Position numbers and translations under genes: made by a program. DNA of 64,000 nt from an uncultured Tenacibaculum sp. (GTDB lineage: Bacteria > Bacteroidota > Bacteroidia > Flavobacteriales > Flavobacteriaceae): contig CANMIL010000001.1 of NCBI GenBank assembly GCA_947497895.1, positions 806,001 to 870,000 on the forward strand. Reading direction: 5' to 3'. Each line of letters opens with the position of its first letter. Positions within the stretch are counted from its first letter, which is position 1. The notes beneath the pieces were generated by a model that saw nothing but the letters and a program-made list of their open reading frames with translations, had not been told where the DNA came from and made no database searches. This document shows positions 20,801 to 28,483 of this stretch, piece after piece.

Positions 20801-21008
20801 CTCTATTGATAAATTGAGATGAGTTGTAAGCAAATCGTTCAGATGAACCATTGCTAAAGTATACCCGTATTTCTTTCAATCCATTTTTATTCGATCCACA
20901 GCTTGAGCTTCCTTGACCTATGTATCCATTTATTTTTAATGTATAAGTTTGTGCAAATGATACTCCATAAAAAATCAAGGCTATAATAAATAGTATATTT
21001 TTTTTCAT
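11805..21008 (-). CDS. Giant SprB-repeat surface protein with T9SS type A sorting domain
   Basis: A 3067-residue exported protein, last gene of the six-gene operon. SP at 1-19 (VSFAQ). Residues about 20-410 are a highly basic, cysteine-containing region without repeats. Residues about 415-2850 hold about 28-29 SprB repeats of roughly 75-85 residues, each with C-x-G near the start, GG(T/V)xPYTYxW in the middle, and GxYTVTVxDxNGC toward the end. A PKD-like segment (MADFIVSTQVFK onward) precedes the C-terminal sorting signal (VIYPNPSSGRFKID to LVKKIVVQ). SprB-type proteins are T9SS cargo anchored on the surface, often moving adhesins in gliding; at 3067 residues this is about half the size of the classic SprB. 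It probably forms the surface filament of the operon's apparatus. Its start lies 12 bases after the FN3 gene. Confidence 0.9.
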   Translation of the reverse strand: MKKNILFIIALIFYGVSFAQTYTLKINGYIGQGSSSCGSNKNGLKEIRVYFSNGSSERFAYNSSQFINRDFSYQKNYSVNKRVTRIMFHTITRKRRKWGNCRSSKESRKTINVNGTCFSQRYSKNQVFRDAINRGWAQVTMTPNVNISFTSGSPTSASICENSSIGLRATSRFTPTRSVYNWEFFDTINTATQTHPTYQRLLDEVQKYRDLLRTCSSWTCHMFRGFLRRAEEARDNYTGPRTHQVAVWRSISAGRGRSSFNLRLSHLYSNSSHRDRALNRSINIRVKPSCAGDYKSRTISVTFRAEGPRSAGSPSVKQPTCSYSTDANFVLYFNRQVKSGEKVNIVLRKKLSRYPYTYVAFDDRKNITFFRRSGGRWTYDWRATNLPVGNYEVSITGKFNGKNTCGERTFRFPINAVAPVEFDASKIQDEQCFGSKDGKVDISASGGSGQFIYSLDNGRTWSSRFSGSTQVSGLAPATYRILVRDSKGCEDKTKGNIPIKIESKSAISHSPGTVTMPSASGQSDASIRINSVSGGTSNFNSYDYRVLINGSTSNTIRGTAYRNGFTINNLPAGNHKIIYTDKNGCERQLDLPRITNPAPVTFSVSSVPPDCFGDRGRININNIRGGYPDYTVFIKQGNTVVKTIYNVRTSTSANVNPGDYTVEVKDRRSGEAQRNITVAGQSEVKIANIFTDRIRCNGQKARVTVLGTGGKTGRYQYAVWKGSRTVWQNNNVFLLDKNQYVGYRFRIRDKNVTSCMSSVSSPIRITEPEPIEITNVNRIHNMVFNGSSGSIGLSLRGGTPGYTVTWIKRGDSSFSRSGTYISGLKAGIYVATIRDVNLCTIYSDEIEITELPELRVQLSISKAIDCHGGKGDVRAQVLGGSGSYTYRWKRNGVNITSFGGVLTNRVEGNYSVTVNDGYTSKTAFVSLTEPDPLAFDITKTDVTCFEVSNGTIKLNISGGTGVYFYSIDNKISYVPTATLSNNTIRGLSNNTYDVWLKDSNGCEVSSSKTATITQPSEVILNLNTKVNCEVPGGNGGSISINTSGGITPHAYQWRKAGDVSFSRTTKDIENLYAGFYTVKVTDGNGCEKTDTFEVKEPQPLVVSITQTQEIPCFGDSKASLKAIVEGGYPIISTPADFTYKWFSIVGNDKIPLNTDYSLTSISDLPIGKYRVEASDIKGEDNFAEIIVTQPDILGVTLQTVKDVSCYEGNDGEITVNVSGGTSGYTYKWSKHGDASFNALSKDVSGLKKGVYFVEVTDANGCVTVSEDIKVKQPSSGVSIDAVTITNLRGFETNDGSIVISVIGGTPGYTYEWRSVTNTTILSTENKVENLEAGEYIVTIKDRNNCVLSQNYTVTQPSKLIVSSIVQMDEILCKGDETARLDMVVDGGVAPYTYNWYLKGSPTVLSTESFVENLGAGIYVAEVIDANLINAQKEFTITEPTQLDLGSIAITDVLCYGEATGEINVSAIGGTPPYTFSWRHGESEANISTLLAGSYTLTVRDKNFCEITRTFEVQSPLTPVAINLVEKKDATGFGLSNGSIKVDVTGGTPNYSYQWKNSTGDILASTTHEIHSLKADTYTLTIQDNNGCIKQSNYVITEPEKLEASIDYGTILCHGEKAKLKALVKGGVMPYTYVWKDYENQVISNNDFIEVLAGTYSLEVIDANNNTTQISNIVLSEPPLLEFADVNITDVLCYGNSTGSINVNVNGGVAPYTYSWRHGDIGSELTNLPSGSYTVTVRDKNLCEITRTVEIQSPLAPLEISLVEKLDATGFGLTNGKIEVNVSGGTTGYTYVWKDSLGNILSNTTNLLSNIGADEYELIVTDSAGCISTSVYTLTEPEKLEVRVDELAISCKGEKGKLSSIVTGGVVPYAYVWKDIDGNIISTDSFIEVLAGTYHVYITDANNNVTELTNIDLIEPTLLEFGNINIENVICYGAATGTIDVEVLGGVPPYTYNWSHTAQNESSLSNLISGVYSLVVTDQNGCSISNSEITISQPDVYEIAETSLIRPTSNTIHDGKINVKIVGGVAPYNYLCTDENGDVFKDITTSLTDLDITNLGEGTYTIRVTDAQGCIAEETYNLANPGELLVNIEQIQEITCFNGNSAVLDVITIGGAGGNSYTWYNAADDTVVGNQKQLVNVPSGIYYVIVDNADGINERSPLIEVSEPVKIETTLSIENASCYQANDGQILLDVTGGNGVYKYRVSYQGNSYSNWVDIQGTNAIISGLEPGEYKVQLKDGFNCFGLNNQGNDEFVVNITEPELLEIGLVNSVNPTGFSLSNGIIEVNVVGGTAPYLYTWTNEVGHQIGNASLIEGLADGNYTVTIKDANGCSTQQEYELIEPAKLEAAIIRTSIISCNGSSDGGLKVVAEGGVGNYTYRWFKHGNSVTLGTDAIINELNAATYYVTVTDSNNNSFTTLGYELQEPEVLTLDLSADYVYCGDGNDWTITSSITGGTQPYTYLWNNGEATPNLESVVSGSYQLTVVDINGCRVSQQVKLRTPSTLTINTLNTSNPTGFGLFNGSIQTEVVGGTPPYNYSWTSNTGLDLPNSLHIENLPKGEYTLVIVDSKGCTISQDYTLTQPDKLIASVVRTSIISCNGESNGALRVEVSGGVPGYHFKWYKEGDSTVISTSSVLNNLSMGSYYFIVEDANGNIAESERYELTQPEVLELTLTYDYVNCGLENEWTVNANVTGGTEPYTYLWNTNDNTSSITNVVADTYEVTIVDINGCRINKSVTINLPEPLEITQEEVVNPTCYQGSDGSIEIVVDGGTGPYTYDWNNGDSSSSIEHLIAGEYNVIVTDSRGCKVLGEYIVEDPEPVHLDLGEDITLCNGQTAVLDGTVMDGIRYRWSSDNGFSSSNAIIEVNQPGTYKLHAVDNKGCEAIDEIVIKSSEEDIMADFIVSTQVFKNESFIAANVSTPRPDESIWILPDNAQKVGEGVNYVEVLFDQVGEYEITLMTRIGDCYEYKTKTVYVIEKQNNGESDSVTGSQPMIDEFVIYPNPSSGRFKIDMKLRKENELSVRIFGIYNNNLIDVKSVNGSDEYNLEYDLQLGTGVYIVLVETENERLVKKIVVQ
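12850..17000 (-). repeat. Higher-order (three-repeat) duplications inside the SprB-repeat gene
   Basis: Neighbouring SprB repeats differ, but sets of three recur with a period near 715-720 bases. Repeats with CYGxxTG recur at about 16640, 15920 and 15210; repeats with SIISCNG recur at about 13950 and 13230; repeats with (D/N)(A/P)TGF alternate between them. This points to segmental duplication of about 240-residue blocks. Positions are approximate because they were read by eye. Confidence 0.7.
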
Positions 21009-21020
21009 GCCGCATAAAGT

Positions 21021-23105
21021 TTAGTAGTTAATTTCTATTTTTTTTAGGGGAGATTTAGAGCCAGAACTAAAAACTGCTTGTAGCAAATAAGAATATTTGG
21101 TATTTATCAGTAAATTTTTGTCTTTAAAATTGTCGGTATTAAATGCCAAGACCTTATATAAAGTTGGTTTTTTACCTTCTTGGGCCTTGTATAATTTAAA
21201 TTCTTTAACATTCGGATATTTATAAGTCCATTTTAATTGGATATAATTTTCGATCCTATTGGCCTCCGCATCAAATCGGTCAATTATGGGTTTAGGACTA
21301 TTATCTACAATAGTAATTTTTAAAGGGCTAATTGGTTCTGATTCCAATCCTGATTCGTCAGTGGTTAAAGCCGTATATAAATAGGTTTTATTCGGAATTC
21401 CCTTTTTATCTATATACTCTGTACCAGGCAATGGAATTGACGCCAGTAGCTCCCAAGAGGCTTCTACTCCTTTTTCTTTTCTATAAATATTTGTGAATTG
21501 AGCATCTTCACTTTTACTCGTAATCCAATTTAATGACACAGATCCTTTATCTGTATTAAAAGATGTAAAAACAGGAGGTGTTGGTGGTACAATATCTGGT
21601 CTTTTCAATTCTAGAACTTCCGAAAAATCAGAAGGATTATACCTTTTATCAAATGACTGAACTTTATAATAAATATGTTTGTTCAGTGTTTTTATGTTCA
21701 CCGTATCGATGATCGAACTTTGAGGTATTGGTTCAAAGGTTATCTGAGTAAATTCATCTGTTTTCAAATTCGCTTTAAAAACTCTATATCCCAGAAAATC
21801 TATTTCCACATTTTGCTTCCATTGAAGTCTTACTACCCCTAAAGAATCAATTGTTCCGTTTAAAAGAGAAGGTATTGCTGGTGGTGTACTATCATCTGGT
21901 TGAACCATTTTCGGAAAAGACTCTCGAGTTCCTCCATCGAAACCTTCTCCTACTATTTTATAGTAATTAATTGGCTGAAGTCCCGTTAAACGAATACTCC
22001 GTTGATTTTTTGAAATGTTATCGTTAATAACTAAATACTTTCCTTTCGGAGTATTTGATCTTAATAATTTGAATTTTTTTAAGGTATGAACTGCTTCATC
22101 AGCAAATTCCCACTTCAACATTACTCCATAATTATCAACAATTACATCAGTAATAAAAGGTGTAAACGTTAATGGTGTAATCCCTTTTCCTGAGACTACT
22201 TTAGAATATGGACTTTCAATTCCAAAAGGCGAAACTCCCTTTATTCTATACTTGTATGTTTTATCATTTTGAAAGAGACTATCAATATACATCATTCTAT
22301 TTGATGGATTTCGCTCCCTTCCTCCCAAATCTACAAGTGGAGTTCCTAATAATTCTTTAAAATTCTTCCCTCCATCTTCTGATTTTTCAACTATGTAATT
22401 TGTATAAAAATGGCTCACTATTTCCCTATTCCATGATAATAGCACCGTTTTATCTTTAAAAACTCCAACAAACTCTTTCGGTTCAGGTAGAGGTGTTTTG
22501 TCTTTTAAGCCAATGTAGGCTCCTCCTGATTTCACTTTTTTATTTTCGTTCGATGGAAATGCAATTCGAATCTTATACAAATAACTTTCGCCTTCATTGA
22601 CTTTTGTATCTTCAAAGGCCAAACCTGAAAATTTCGCAACTTCAAAGTCCTGGTCAGCAGCGTGCAAAGCAAAAGAAAAACGCTGTTCTATCACCTGGGA
22701 TTTGTTGATAATGTCCAAAAGACCGTTACCTCCATTGTTCATATCCACTTCAAAATCTTCTCCATACAAAGCTTGAGCTGCAATTGCCGCATTTACATTT
22801 TTCTCAGTAAACTCCTTCCATTCCATCATTGGACGAGGTTTCATTGGAGTTTTCGTTAAAGATTTAACTACAGGACTCTTCAGTACCTCACCATTCTTAA
22901 CTATTGTTTTTCTTTCAATATGATATCCAAATTTATTAGCGTAGGTCCAGGCTGTAGGTGTTGTAACTGCCCATCTCAATAATATTTTATTATTTGCAAC
23001 AGTCGCTATTACTTTTACCTCTGGAGCCTCTCCCCCTATTTCCTTTTGTGAATAAACACTCGATATTATTCCTAGGAATAAATAAATTACAGTTAATTTC
23101 TTCAT
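21021..23105 (-). CDS. Exported fibronectin type III repeat protein
   Basis: The likely start is the ATG at 23105, giving 694 residues and a clean SP (MKKLTVIYLFLGIISSVYSQ). It comes one base after the stop codon of the upstream 1536-aa gene; a longer TTG start would overlap that gene. After a first domain (about 25-200) with a long insertion, there are about five FN3-like units with the usual W and Y positions, for example VLLSWNREIVSHF, VMLKWEFADEAV, VRLQWKQNVEIDFLGYRVFK and VSLNWITSKSEDA. It has no T9SS tail and no enzyme motif. FN3 arrays act as spacers and protein-interaction modules on cell surfaces. Tight coupling to its neighbours suggests it is a stoichiometric structural part of the same apparatus. 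Confidence 0.8.
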   Translation of the reverse strand: MKKLTVIYLFLGIISSVYSQKEIGGEAPEVKVIATVANNKILLRWAVTTPTAWTYANKFGYHIERKTIVKNGEVLKSPVVKSLTKTPMKPRPMMEWKEFTEKNVNAAIAAQALYGEDFEVDMNNGGNGLLDIINKSQVIEQRFSFALHAADQDFEVAKFSGLAFEDTKVNEGESYLYKIRIAFPSNENKKVKSGGAYIGLKDKTPLPEPKEFVGVFKDKTVLLSWNREIVSHFYTNYIVEKSEDGGKNFKELLGTPLVDLGGRERNPSNRMMYIDSLFQNDKTYKYRIKGVSPFGIESPYSKVVSGKGITPLTFTPFITDVIVDNYGVMLKWEFADEAVHTLKKFKLLRSNTPKGKYLVINDNISKNQRSIRLTGLQPINYYKIVGEGFDGGTRESFPKMVQPDDSTPPAIPSLLNGTIDSLGVVRLQWKQNVEIDFLGYRVFKANLKTDEFTQITFEPIPQSSIIDTVNIKTLNKHIYYKVQSFDKRYNPSDFSEVLELKRPDIVPPTPPVFTSFNTDKGSVSLNWITSKSEDAQFTNIYRKEKGVEASWELLASIPLPGTEYIDKKGIPNKTYLYTALTTDESGLESEPISPLKITIVDNSPKPIIDRFDAEANRIENYIQLKWTYKYPNVKEFKLYKAQEGKKPTLYKVLAFNTDNFKDKNLLINTKYSYLLQAVFSSGSKSPLKKIEINY

Positions 23106-23106
23106 C

Positions 23107-26100
23107 TTAATCAAGTAAATTTTCGTATTTAATTTGATGGCTTGAACTCGCTCTTGATTGCCCCGGCAGCATATATTTTAAAGTTGCTCTATATCTTCCT
23201 TTTCTCATTTCTGGAAAAGGGTCCGTAGCTAATCTCAAATATCTCTGATTTGTTTCCCAAGGTAAATCTGAATTGACTAGTTGATATCTCAAATCAATAA
23301 AGTCTCTGTAATAATAATACCCCAATTCATATTGGTACGGACTATAAAAATTGGCTTCTGCTTGGTCTCCATTTTCTGCATAGGTTACATACCATGACAA
23401 AGGATTTACAGCTTCTTTGGGAGGAACTCCTATTTTATTAGTTTCACGAGTTACTGATATAACACCTCCGAAAGGATAGCCTTGGTAAAGCATTGGATAA
23501 ACATCTCTTCGGTAATAACTATCATCGAGATTTGCTGTTGCTACTACAAGCGGTCTATTTCCTGTAAATTGACTTCCTTTTAGTTCTGGAATATCAAAGG
23601 TTTCTAAGTAATCAATACGTGATAATAAAACAATTCCTGCTGGATAAACAGCATAATCATACAAGTCTTTTACCACTCTCATTGCTCTCATTTTCCCTCG
23701 GAAAGTTCGGAAAGCACTCGTTTTAAAGTCATACGCTAAAAGTTCTCGTTCACCATCTTTACTAATACTACCTTGAGCTTTTCTTGATTTTACTTCAGCT
23801 GTATTATTACTGTCTCCATTTATATCTTTAGATTGATAACTTTCACTAACATTTGTGTCTAACTTATTTCCATCTGATACTAACATTAAACTCACACTAT
23901 AATCTGTTTGATTATCTATTTGAGGAGGCATAGCAAACGTTATCTGTTTGCTGGCTCTATTATAACTATAAGCCTTCTTAAATTGCCTTCCATATCCAGA
24001 AACCATATTCATTTCTTTTTTCCATGTTGGTACCTCATCAAAAAGATAGGATTGCCCTCTTTTTAAGTTAATATAAGCCGTCTTGTACTGATCTTTATAG
24101 TAATTTTTCTGACCAAGAACAGGATACATATAGTCAATATTTGATAACGGAATTGTAGTTGGTGCCTCTCCTGTTGTAAAACTAACTTCTCTAAATTCTG
24201 TTGCAGTTTTACCTCCTGATCGCATTGTTTCCCATCTTCCATTTTTATATTCTTGGAAATATAATTGCACCTTTGCCTTCAATTGAGAGTGTGGTGGTAA
24301 GATTTCATGAGAATAAAAAGCAGCTACATCGTTTCGATCATTCCATTTCACTTCACCAACAATTTTCTTCCCATTATGAGTTACGTTAAACTCATCCAAT
24401 AAAATTTTATACCTTCTATCTCCTGTATCATCTGGAATATCAAAAACTTTGTTTATCTGCATGTTAAAAACCGCCTGAGGAGCTGCAAATACATCAACAT
24501 TACTACTTCCATCTTTTGGTGTTAAATCACTAATCACAACAATACCATCTAGAGGGCTTGCTCCAACCATATCACATTTATCACCAAACTCAATTTTAAA
24601 TCGGAAACGCCCCTTAACAAGTCCTCCTAAAAGGCTATATTTCCCAGCCAAATACCCTCTAAACCATGCAGGGTTTGGCAAACGTGCTTGCAGCAATACG
24701 GCACCACCTCCTGAAATGATTGGAAGCTTCTTTTTAATTCCAAACAGTTTAAATGTAAGCCCCAAAACTCCTTGCAGATATGCATATGCCTGACCATTTG
24801 CATACCAACCATTCATTCCTACAGGTTCCGAAGATCCTCTACAATAAGCATCACCATAATCCTTTAGCATTATATCAAAACCTATTCCCGCATCAAAACG
24901 AGCATAGAATATCAAAAACTTTAAATTTCCAGTTGATACACTCATACTAGATCCAAATGCTAAACCCTTTCCAGATTTCAACATATTGGCATCTCTCATA
25001 TAATCGAGCTCACTAACATCCATTCCTAAAATATCAGCTACTATTGGCGGAGGTGGAGGACTTCCTGGTAGATCATCACCCGTCATAAAGTAACTATCCA
25101 TTTGAACTTTTAGAATTCCTAGATCTATTTTAACTCCCACTCTATCTTCAGGTGTTCCTACGAGTATATGCCATTCATCGGGAGACACATAAAAATCGAG
25201 CCACCCAGCTCTTCCGTTAGGTCCAATACCTTTTAACACTCCAAAGAAGTTGATGTACACTTCGGAAGTTGAATGGAAAATATCATTGACAAAATCAAAT
25301 CCTATAAAGACATTAGCAGAAATAGCAGCGGTTGGTGTCATTTCAGGTATTCCTTGGCTTCCAATTGCCGCTATACTTGTTAAATTATTATTTACCGTAT
25401 CAAAGAAATCAGAAGGAAGAGAAGCAATCAACTGACCAAAACCTTTTAGATATACTTCTTGTAATCCTCCAGATCTTCGAAATGCCATACCAAACTCTAC
25501 GGTAGCATTGAATAAATCTTCAGAATTCTGAGTAATGATTCCTACGGAAGCTTTCATTCCAAATGAATTTTGCTCGTAAGGTTCGTATATTACACCTGAT
25601 GTCGAAGCTCCAATTTCTTTATAGGCGGCATCTTGAACATTTGTGTTTCCTGCCATTCGCATTTTATTATAGAAACCACCTCCAAAAGCATTTAGAGCAA
25701 AACCCGGAAATACTGGAATTCCACCCGGTATCGTTACTTTAGCATCAGCATACCAATAACGGAAAGTTTCTGTTCTTCCAAAAAGAGCTTTCGCCTCACA
25801 TTCAAAATTCAGTCCTGTTGAGAACTTTGCACCAACAGCACCCGCGAAACCAGTCCCATAAGTTGGATCATCTTCAAAAATAAAAATGGCACCTTTCAGT
25901 TGCATTCCCGCTACATCCATTCTAATAAACAAATGTTCCAGTCGAACCCCATCGAACTTCCATTTGTTACCCGTATCATCTAATTTTCCTTTGATAGCCA
26001 GCTTCGAGGCTCCACCATTTCCCCCATCAGATTCGGAAGTTAGATTCACTTCAAAATCAAAAAGTAATTCTGCCTTATTATCTGAAGGTGTTTTAAGCCC

Positions 26101-27717
26101 AATTTCATTAATTGCAATTGGGAAATTGGCTAATTGCAATCTTCCTTTTATCCCAAAATAATCCACAGAGAATTTCGGAGATTCTGTTTGCAGCACCATT
26201 TTTTGAAAGGTAATCCCTTTAAAATCGATGATATTTTTAGAACTATCGTAACTATTAGACGAATCATCCTTTTTTAATCCTGATGCCAAACTCATAGAAC
26301 CATTTAAACTCGCCTTCGGTCTAAACTTCCCATCTTTCACTTTCATTTCAACATAAGAATCTTGAGTCAAATGAACCTTTGCTTTCCAAACATCAAACTT
26401 TATATCATTTTCAGTTTTTACAGCTAATTTGTACTCTCCTGGTTGAAATACGGCATTGTATTGTAAACTATCTAATTGAGATACTGGTAATACGAGTTTC
26501 CCCTTAAACTCTCCTCCTCTCAAATGATTCATTTCAATATCTAATAAAAAATGATCCAGAGAAAAATCCCAACCAGAAGCACTTCCTTCATTTAATCCAA
26601 TAATATTTTCGCCAATAAACTTACCTGTTACCCCTTGCTCGTCTATAATTAAGTCTGAGGCGCCAAAAGCGATTCTATCATTATTATCTTTCTTTTTAAA
26701 CTCTGGTGGCAAAACAACTTGCAGTGATTTCACATAAACACCTCTCCACAAGGTTGGCTGTGTACTATAAAACTTATCTATATAAGTTTGCGGTGTGGCA
26801 TCGTCATTTCTTAAATCACTAAAATCGAATACTGCTGTATTTAATTTAAAAGTCGTTCCTTCTAAGCCCTTAATACCGAACTCAGGCAATGATATATTCA
26901 CCACCATATCATTCCAATCAGAAGCTGTTGTTTTAAAATCGGCTTCAACGTAACCAACTTTCTTTTTCCCACTCTCGTCCACTGGAAATAACAAATCACT
27001 TGCAAATTTCAAATTAGCATCAATTCCCATTTCTTTAAACCCAGAACAATCTATAGTTGCGTAGGTTCCAGGTTCTTCAAAACTTCCTTTTAAGGTTAGT
27101 AACAGTGAACCACTGTTTACATTTACGGTAAATTGAGATATTAAATTAAGTTTTGCTTCTCCAACAATTCCTCCATCGTGAGATAGCTTTACGTTGGACG
27201 CCCCAAGAATTAATTCTTGGTCTCCTCTATCTGGATCAGTATTTGGTAAATCAACTTTTAGGAAAACAGTTAACTCAGAATAGGTTGGCTTTAAAACGGC
27301 TTTGGCAATACCTACGGTGTACTTTACATTGCTAATAGTTACAGGTTTAATAGCGACCGGTAGTTCGCTAAGACCATCTCTTGTTAAAACATCAATATAA
27401 TTTCCAGACTCAGCAATACTTTTAAAAGTATTCTTAGCCATTTTCAGCCACTTTTCATTCGTCTGATTTTCAACAGAGGAAAAGTCATATCCTTGTTCTT
27501 CGAAATCTATTTTATCTTCTAGTTTTTCGTTAGTATCAAACTTTTCTAATGAAGAAAATTTTCTAAACTTCTTTTTAGCTAAGGGTACTGATATGTTTGG
27601 AGAATCCAAACTTTTTACACTTAAACTATCTTTTTTATCATCGAAAGTATTCCTTGAAAACAATTGAATACTTAAAAACACGATCATAAAAAAGCTTAGG
27701 GGTAGTTTTTTATTCAT
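23107..27717 (-). CDS. Large exported beta-rich protein of unknown family
   Basis: A 1536-residue protein with an N-terminal SP (LPLSFFMIVFLSIQLFS) followed by a charged linker. I do not recognise the family. Residues about 90-750 are long runs of alternating hydrophobic/polar beta strands (LLLTLKGSFEEPGTYATIDC, FKGKLVLPVS, MQLKGAIFIFED), then glycine/aromatic-rich segments with GGGFYNKM and YLQGVLGLTFKLFGIKKK, and a proline stretch (GSPPPPP) near residue 900. Residues about 1100-1536 look like Ig-like or FN3-like beta domains. No T9SS tail, protease or lipobox is seen. The repetitive amphipathic strands recall groove- or tube-forming proteins, but that is inference. It follows the immunity gene by 50 bases and precedes the FN3 gene by one base, so it belongs to the operon. 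Confidence 0.75.
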   Translation of the reverse strand: MNKKLPLSFFMIVFLSIQLFSRNTFDDKKDSLSVKSLDSPNISVPLAKKKFRKFSSLEKFDTNEKLEDKIDFEEQGYDFSSVENQTNEKWLKMAKNTFKSIAESGNYIDVLTRDGLSELPVAIKPVTISNVKYTVGIAKAVLKPTYSELTVFLKVDLPNTDPDRGDQELILGASNVKLSHDGGIVGEAKLNLISQFTVNVNSGSLLLTLKGSFEEPGTYATIDCSGFKEMGIDANLKFASDLLFPVDESGKKKVGYVEADFKTTASDWNDMVVNISLPEFGIKGLEGTTFKLNTAVFDFSDLRNDDATPQTYIDKFYSTQPTLWRGVYVKSLQVVLPPEFKKKDNNDRIAFGASDLIIDEQGVTGKFIGENIIGLNEGSASGWDFSLDHFLLDIEMNHLRGGEFKGKLVLPVSQLDSLQYNAVFQPGEYKLAVKTENDIKFDVWKAKVHLTQDSYVEMKVKDGKFRPKASLNGSMSLASGLKKDDSSNSYDSSKNIIDFKGITFQKMVLQTESPKFSVDYFGIKGRLQLANFPIAINEIGLKTPSDNKAELLFDFEVNLTSESDGGNGGASKLAIKGKLDDTGNKWKFDGVRLEHLFIRMDVAGMQLKGAIFIFEDDPTYGTGFAGAVGAKFSTGLNFECEAKALFGRTETFRYWYADAKVTIPGGIPVFPGFALNAFGGGFYNKMRMAGNTNVQDAAYKEIGASTSGVIYEPYEQNSFGMKASVGIITQNSEDLFNATVEFGMAFRRSGGLQEVYLKGFGQLIASLPSDFFDTVNNNLTSIAAIGSQGIPEMTPTAAISANVFIGFDFVNDIFHSTSEVYINFFGVLKGIGPNGRAGWLDFYVSPDEWHILVGTPEDRVGVKIDLGILKVQMDSYFMTGDDLPGSPPPPPIVADILGMDVSELDYMRDANMLKSGKGLAFGSSMSVSTGNLKFLIFYARFDAGIGFDIMLKDYGDAYCRGSSEPVGMNGWYANGQAYAYLQGVLGLTFKLFGIKKKLPIISGGGAVLLQARLPNPAWFRGYLAGKYSLLGGLVKGRFRFKIEFGDKCDMVGASPLDGIVVISDLTPKDGSSNVDVFAAPQAVFNMQINKVFDIPDDTGDRRYKILLDEFNVTHNGKKIVGEVKWNDRNDVAAFYSHEILPPHSQLKAKVQLYFQEYKNGRWETMRSGGKTATEFREVSFTTGEAPTTIPLSNIDYMYPVLGQKNYYKDQYKTAYINLKRGQSYLFDEVPTWKKEMNMVSGYGRQFKKAYSYNRASKQITFAMPPQIDNQTDYSVSLMLVSDGNKLDTNVSESYQSKDINGDSNNTAEVKSRKAQGSISKDGERELLAYDFKTSAFRTFRGKMRAMRVVKDLYDYAVYPAGIVLLSRIDYLETFDIPELKGSQFTGNRPLVVATANLDDSYYRRDVYPMLYQGYPFGGVISVTRETNKIGVPPKEAVNPLSWYVTYAENGDQAEANFYSPYQYELGYYYYRDFIDLRYQLVNSDLPWETNQRYLRLATDPFPEMRKGRYRATLKYMLPGQSRASSSHQIKYENLLD

Positions 27718-27767
27718 TGGTGTAGTTTAGTTAGTTAATTTTTTAGTTTTTCGCTTTATTTTATTGT

Positions 27768-28481
27768 TTATAATTCTTCTAGGCTATAAAAAACATAATC
27801 ACTCCATTCATCGTATGGAATTGAATTATGAGGACAGTTTATTACTAGTTTATTCCATGAATCCCACTCATTTCTTAAGTCATTATTAGTCATGTCGAAG
27901 TGTTCTAAAAGTGCCTTCTCAACATAGTTTGGTAAAGTCATAGATAATTTTCTACTCACACCATCTTTCAGTAATTCTATTTCATGACTTACTGAATTAT
28001 CATTCATGGTAAAAGTGAAAATTCCGTTGTCATAAGAAGATTGATAATCGATAAGATCTCCATCTTCATCATAATTTGGGATTAGTAAATTATTTTCTAT
28101 CTCGTAATCGAAGATTCGATTCATCATTGTTTCATTTAACCATTGGAAAAAATATTTTGCTCTTTCCAATTTATCTTGAAATTCTTTTGATGAATCCCAT
28201 GAATAGTTTTCTTCAAAACTCCCATCTGGGAAGATTTCGAATTCTATTTTATTGAAACGTTCAATTTCATTTATTTTTTGATCAAAATCACCCCATTTCA
28301 GATCTGTGTAAAAATCATATTCCTTACTCTCTACATCGAATAAAAATTTATTTTCATTTTTAAAATAAAATATATGTCTTTTTACAGTCGTTTTCGTGAA
28401 CCTAACCTCTAAGATAATTTTATCCCATTCGATTTTTTGTTCAGAAGCTTTAACTAATAAAAATTCTTTTAATTCTATCAT
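27768..28481 (-). CDS. Immunity protein, YezG/DUF600-like
   Basis: A 237-residue acidic cytoplasmic protein, no SP, starting two bases after the stop of the toxin gene. Its N-terminal half follows the YezG/DUF600 pattern: EWDKIILEVRFTKTTVKRHI, FYFKNENKF, then NKIEFEIFPDGSFEENYSWD and an ER-rich helix before YFFQWLNE. YezG is the immunity partner of YeeF-type nuclease toxins, and the upstream toxin ends in exactly that kind of domain. The C-terminal ~120 residues, longer than in YezG, are not recognised (IENNLLIPNYDEDGDLIDYQ, then a final DEWSDYVFYSLEEL). It should bind and block the nuclease in the producing cell. Position and pattern agree; the family call itself is by eye. Confidence 0.75.
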   Translation of the reverse strand: MIELKEFLLVKASEQKIEWDKIILEVRFTKTTVKRHIFYFKNENKFLFDVESKEYDFYTDLKWGDFDQKINEIERFNKIEFEIFPDGSFEENYSWDSSKEFQDKLERAKYFFQWLNETMMNRIFDYEIENNLLIPNYDEDGDLIDYQSSYDNGIFTFTMNDNSVSHEIELLKDGVSRKLSMTLPNYVEKALLEHFDMTNNDLRNEWDSWNKLVINCPHNSIPYDEWSDYVFYSLEEL

Positions 28482-28483
28482 CT

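Noticed and set aside
11805..21008. Calling the giant protein SprB itself
   Set aside because: It has SprB repeats and a type A tail, but it is about half the usual SprB length and sits in a toxin operon, not beside gliding genes; only the repeat family is claimed.
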